Assembly: GCF_003428335.1 (NCBI RefSeq)
Contig: NZ_CP031704.1
Location: 3,720,001-3,784,000, forward strand
DNA length: 64,000 bases
Direction: 5' to 3'
Source of the DNA: Solimonas sp. K1W22B-7
GTDB lineage: Bacteria; Pseudomonadota; Gammaproteobacteria; Nevskiales; Nevskiaceae
A model generated the notes under the pieces. It was given only the letters and a program-made list of their open reading frames with translations. It was not told the origin of the DNA and searched no databases. Position 1 is the first letter of the stretch. Each line of letters starts with the position of its first letter. Positions 61,500 through 64,000 of this stretch are shown piece by piece. A program made the translations under genes and the position numbers.

Positions 61500-62561
61500 A
61501 TGAAAAAACTGCTGCTGGTCGCGTTCGTGCTGCTCGCCCTGGTCGCCTGGGCCGCCCTGGCCCCCTCGCCGATCAACCCCCAGGCCTGGCGCCCGGCCAA
61601 GGCCCCCGCCCTGGAAGGCGTCTACGCCCGCAACGACATCCTGCGGGGCATCCAGAAGCTGGCGCTGGGCGCCGGCAACGGTCCGGAAGGCGTGGCCCTG
61701 GACCGCGAAGGCCGGGTCTATGCCGGATACCTGGACGGCCGCATCGTCCGCCTGGACCCCGGGACGGGCAAGCTGGAGGAGCTGGGCAATACCGGCGGGC
61801 GCCCGCTGGGCATCGCGATCGGGCCGGCCGGCGAGCTCTATGCCGCCGACGCGGACCAGGGCCTGGTGCAGATCGAGAATGGCCAGATGAAGGTGTTGTC
61901 GACCTCGGCCGGCGGCAAGGCTTTCCGTTTCGTCGATGACGTCGAGGTTTCGGCCGACGGCAACTCGCTGTACTTCTCCGACGCCTCGGCGCGCTTCGGC
62001 ATCCACGACCTGATGAAGGACGTGCTGGAACACGGCGGCACCGGACGCGTGCTGCGCTACGACCGCTCGACCGGCGAGACCACCGTGCTGAAGGACGGCC
62101 TGTACTTCCCCAACGGCGTGGCCCTGGGCCCCAACGAGGACTACCTGCTGTTCGACGAGACCGCGCGCTACCAGGTCAGCCGGCTGTGGCTCAAGGGCGA
62201 GAAGGCCGGCACCGTGGAGGTCCTGATCGACAACCTGCCGGGCTTCCCCGACAACCTCAGCTTCAACGGCAGCGATCGCATCTGGGTCGCGATCTACGCC
62301 CCGCGCTCACCAGACCTGGACCGCCTGCTGCCCTACCCGGGCCTGCGCAGGATCGTGGAGCGCCTGCCGGAATGGACGCAGCCCAAGCCGAAGATGCAAT
62401 CCTTCGCGCTGGCCCTGGACCTGGACGGCAAGGTGGTGCAGAACCTGCAGTACGACGGTCCCGGGGCCTACGCGCCGATCACCAGCGTGGAGCAGCGCGG
62501 CGAGTGGCTGTACTTCGGCAGCCTGTCGCATCCGGCCTTCGGGCGCATGAAGACGCCCTGA
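61500..62561 (+). CDS. SMP-30/strictosidine-synthase-like (APMAP-type) propeller protein
   Basis: The 353-residue protein starts MKKLLLVAFVLLALVAWAAL, a signal anchor or signal peptide; GGAGA precedes the ATG at about 9 nt. The propeller has GNGPEGVALDREGRVYAGY, FVDDVEVSADGNSLYFSD, YFPNGVALGPNEDYLLFDE and LPGFPDNLSFNGSDRIWVAI. This matches the strictosidine synthase-like/APMAP subgroup of N6P lactonase-type proteins. Enzyme activity in bacteria is mostly undefined. It precedes a glycosyltransferase gene by 11 bp. Confidence 0.87.
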   Translation: MKKLLLVAFVLLALVAWAALAPSPINPQAWRPAKAPALEGVYARNDILRGIQKLALGAGNGPEGVALDREGRVYAGYLDGRIVRLDPGTGKLEELGNTGGRPLGIAIGPAGELYAADADQGLVQIENGQMKVLSTSAGGKAFRFVDDVEVSADGNSLYFSDASARFGIHDLMKDVLEHGGTGRVLRYDRSTGETTVLKDGLYFPNGVALGPNEDYLLFDETARYQVSRLWLKGEKAGTVEVLIDNLPGFPDNLSFNGSDRIWVAIYAPRSPDLDRLLPYPGLRRIVERLPEWTQPKPKMQSFALALDLDGKVVQNLQYDGPGAYAPITSVEQRGEWLYFGSLSHPAFGRMKTP

Positions 62562-62572
62562 CCCGCATTCGA

Positions 62573-63631
62573 ATGATCATCCTGCAGGTGATGTTCTCGC
62601 GCGGCCTCGGCGGGCTGGAGCGCGCCTACCTGGATCACGCGACGATGCTCACCGCGCGCGGCCATGCCGTGCATTGCCTGGTCTCCGGGAATGCCAAAAG
62701 CCGTGCCGAACTCGAGCGGCTGGCCCGCGAGCGGGGCGGACTGCTGCAGGTTCATCCGGTGCCGGCGCAGGGCTGGGCGCGCCTGCTGCTGCGTCTACGG
62801 CTGGGGCGGCTGCTGCGGCAACTGCAGCCCGACGCGATCGTGGCACATGGTGCCAAGTCGGTGAGCCGCTTCGTGCCGCTGCGGCCGAAGCATGTGCCCC
62901 TGATCGCGATCACGCACAACGCCAGCCCGCGCCTGATGGGCGGCACGCACCTGCTGGCGCTGACCGCGGAGATGGAGCGGCTGTATGTTTCCCGCGGCTT
63001 TGCGCCGGCGCGCATCCACCGCGTGCCGAACGTGCTGCCCGCGCGCTTCATCGGCCTGCCGCAACAGGCGCAGCGTCCCCTGCACCAGCCCCTGACCATC
63101 GGCGTGCTGGCGCGCCTGGTGCCGAAGAAGGGCATCGACCTCTTCCTGCGCGGCCTGCGGCTGGCCCTCGACCAGGGCCTGCAGGCCAGGGCCCTGGTCG
63201 GCGGCGACGGCGAATTGCGCGAAAGCTTGCAACAACTCCGTAACGACCTGGGCCTGGAGCAGCAGGTGGAGTTTCTCGGCTGGGTTGCCGACTCGCGGCA
63301 GTTCTACGGGCAGATCGACCTGCTCTGCGTGCCCTCGCGCGACGAACCCTTCGGCATCGTGGTGCTGGAGGGCTTTGCGCAGGGCACGCCGGTGATCGCC
63401 GCCGCGGTGGGTGGGCCGCGCGAACTGATCCGCGACGGCGTCAACGGCGGACTGTTCGCCGCCGGCGATCCGGCGGCACTGACCCAGGGCTTGCTGAAAT
63501 ACGCTCGCGGCGAAGCACTGGCCCCGCTGCGTCTCGCCGCCTATGCCGACCTGCCCCGCTACCTGCCGGAGACCGTGGGGGCGCAGCTTGAAGACAGCAT
63601 CACTGCGGCTTGCATCGACCTGCGCGGCTAG
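62573..63631 (+). CDS. GT4-family glycosyltransferase
   Basis: The 352-residue protein has an N-terminal VMFSRGLGGLERAYLDHA, a central linker and a GT-B C-terminal domain: IGVLARLVPKKGIDLFLRGL, ALVGGDGELRESLQQL, and the donor-binding RDEPFGIVVLEGFAQGTPVIA (Glu of the EX7E motif). It likely transfers a sugar from a nucleotide or lipid donor in envelope polysaccharide or LPS assembly. The ATG at 62573 lies 11 bp after the propeller gene. Longer upstream frames cover that gene in another phase. Confidence 0.9.
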   Translation: MIILQVMFSRGLGGLERAYLDHATMLTARGHAVHCLVSGNAKSRAELERLARERGGLLQVHPVPAQGWARLLLRLRLGRLLRQLQPDAIVAHGAKSVSRFVPLRPKHVPLIAITHNASPRLMGGTHLLALTAEMERLYVSRGFAPARIHRVPNVLPARFIGLPQQAQRPLHQPLTIGVLARLVPKKGIDLFLRGLRLALDQGLQARALVGGDGELRESLQQLRNDLGLEQQVEFLGWVADSRQFYGQIDLLCVPSRDEPFGIVVLEGFAQGTPVIAAAVGGPRELIRDGVNGGLFAAGDPAALTQGLLKYARGEALAPLRLAAYADLPRYLPETVGAQLEDSITAACIDLRG

Positions 63632-63700
63632 CTTCCCACCGCTCAGATCAAACAGGAAATCCCTGGGACTCCGATCATTGCCGGATGCCCGCAAAACAGA

Positions 63701-63732
63701 ACGCCCGCCCAGCGTCCTGCATGGGCGGGCGT
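63701..63732. terminator. Bidirectional terminator between the glycosyltransferase and the right-edge gene
   Basis: ACGCCCGCCCA (63701-63711) pairs with TGGGCGGGCGT (63722-63732) over 11 bp with a 10-nt loop. On the minus strand it is followed by TCTGTTTTG. It ends the 3-hydroxyacyl-CoA dehydrogenase transcript and probably that of the glycosyltransferase. Confidence 0.82.
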
Positions 63733-63745
63733 GCTGCGTCCATGC

Positions 63746-64000
63746 CTATTCGAAGCGCTTGCCTTCCTTGGCCATCTTCACCAGCAGCTTCGCCGGCCTG
63801 AAACGCTCGCCGTACTTCTTTTCCAGTTCCTTTGAACGCTTCACGAACTGCGCCAGTCCGGTCGCGTTGATGAACTGCAGGGCGCCGCCCTGGTGGGGCG
63901 CGAAGCCCCAGCCGAAGATCGAGCCGATGTTGGTGTCGCCCACGGCGGTGACGACGCCTTCCTCGTAGCACTTTGCGGCTTCGTTGGCCTGCGCATACAG
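63746..64000 (-). CDS. 3-hydroxyacyl-CoA dehydrogenase / fatty-oxidation complex alpha subunit, C-terminus only
   Basis: The minus-strand frame is open from the right edge to a stop at 63746, giving 84 residues. NEAAKCYEEGVVTAVGDTNI, GSIFGWGFAPHQGGALQFIN and the tail YGERFRPAKLLVKMAKEGK match the end of FadB/FadJ-type multifunctional beta-oxidation enzymes. The internal GTG at 63943 is not a real start; the frame continues to the edge without a break. With the nearby acyl-CoA ligase and thiolase it suggests fatty-acid or acyl-CoA catabolism. Confidence 0.88.
   Translation of the reverse strand: MYAQANEAAKCYEEGVVTAVGDTNIGSIFGWGFAPHQGGALQFINATGLAQFVKRSKELEKKYGERFRPAKLLVKMAKEGKRFE

Noticed and set aside
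62186-62572. Glycosyltransferase starting 129 codons earlier
   Set aside because: The extra part is an out-of-frame reading of the SMP-30-like gene; the GT4 N-terminus starts at ATG 62573.

Overview
The window is a 64 kb high-GC chromosomal segment, almost fully coding, from a gammaproteobacterium. The block rpoE-rseA-rseB-degP-like-lepA-lepB-DUF4845-rnc-era-recO-pdxJ, the sdhCDAB-sdhE-ygfX cluster and recA-recX point there. The GC content, the AddAB-like repair pair and the many acyl-CoA, steroid-dehydrogenase-like and MpaB-like genes suggest a relative of Nevskiales/Solimonadaceae or Xanthomonadales; this placement is inference. I saw no rRNA, tRNA, CRISPR array, prophage or full-length insertion sequence.

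Layout. 1-3643: the start of a very large exported transglutaminase-like protein that runs off the left edge. 4.1-7.0 kb: minus-strand group of NYN nuclease-like protein (apparent CTG start), ion channel, metallophosphoesterase and alpha/beta hydrolase. 7.2-23.7 kb: a long minus-strand housekeeping run containing, in transcription order, rpoE-rseA-rseB, a DegP-like lipoprotein protease, a glutaredoxin-like protein, lepA, lepB, DUF4845, rnc, era, recO, pdxJ, and the AddB-like and AddA-like repair proteins. nadB is divergent from rpoE. 25.7-27.5 kb: amtB with a good sigma-54 promoter but no glnK. 27.6-32.9 kb: succinate dehydrogenase with its assembly factors: SDHAF4-like protein, sdhC, sdhD, sdhA, sdhB, sdhE and ygfX, with ygfZ divergent. 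33-36 kb: two tandem trypsin-like proteases with GlyGly-CTERM tails.

36-44 kb: mixed accessory genes (FAD dehydrogenase, hydrolase, crotonase, YgjP-like metalloprotein, S4 protein, SPFH protein with an unknown partner, 2OG-Fe(II) oxygenase) and a 270-bp MITE-like element. 44.1-49.7 kb: an NDH-2/AIF-like flavoprotein, an MpaB-like oxygenase and an MsbA-like ABC exporter face a TetR regulator and a thioesterase across a likely operator. 49.8-56.9 kb: SDR, patatin-like lipoprotein, recX, recA, secreted esterase, thpR, pncC, thiolase. 57-59.6 kb: a translationally coupled trio of beta-propeller lipoprotein, double GST-N protein and CHAD protein. 59.7-64 kb: acyl-CoA ligase, SMP-30-like protein, GT4 glycosyltransferase and the C-terminus of a 3-hydroxyacyl-CoA dehydrogenase.

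The most distinctive non-coding feature is a set of intergenic palindromes of at least six sequence families, mostly where genes converge. Two copies are built from 7-bp AGATAGT units, one from 10-bp units, and one is a TIR-bounded element. The best candidates for undescribed systems are the TetR/MpaB/flavoprotein/exporter module, the lipoprotein/double-GST/CHAD trio, and the NYN/channel/phosphoesterase/hydrolase group.
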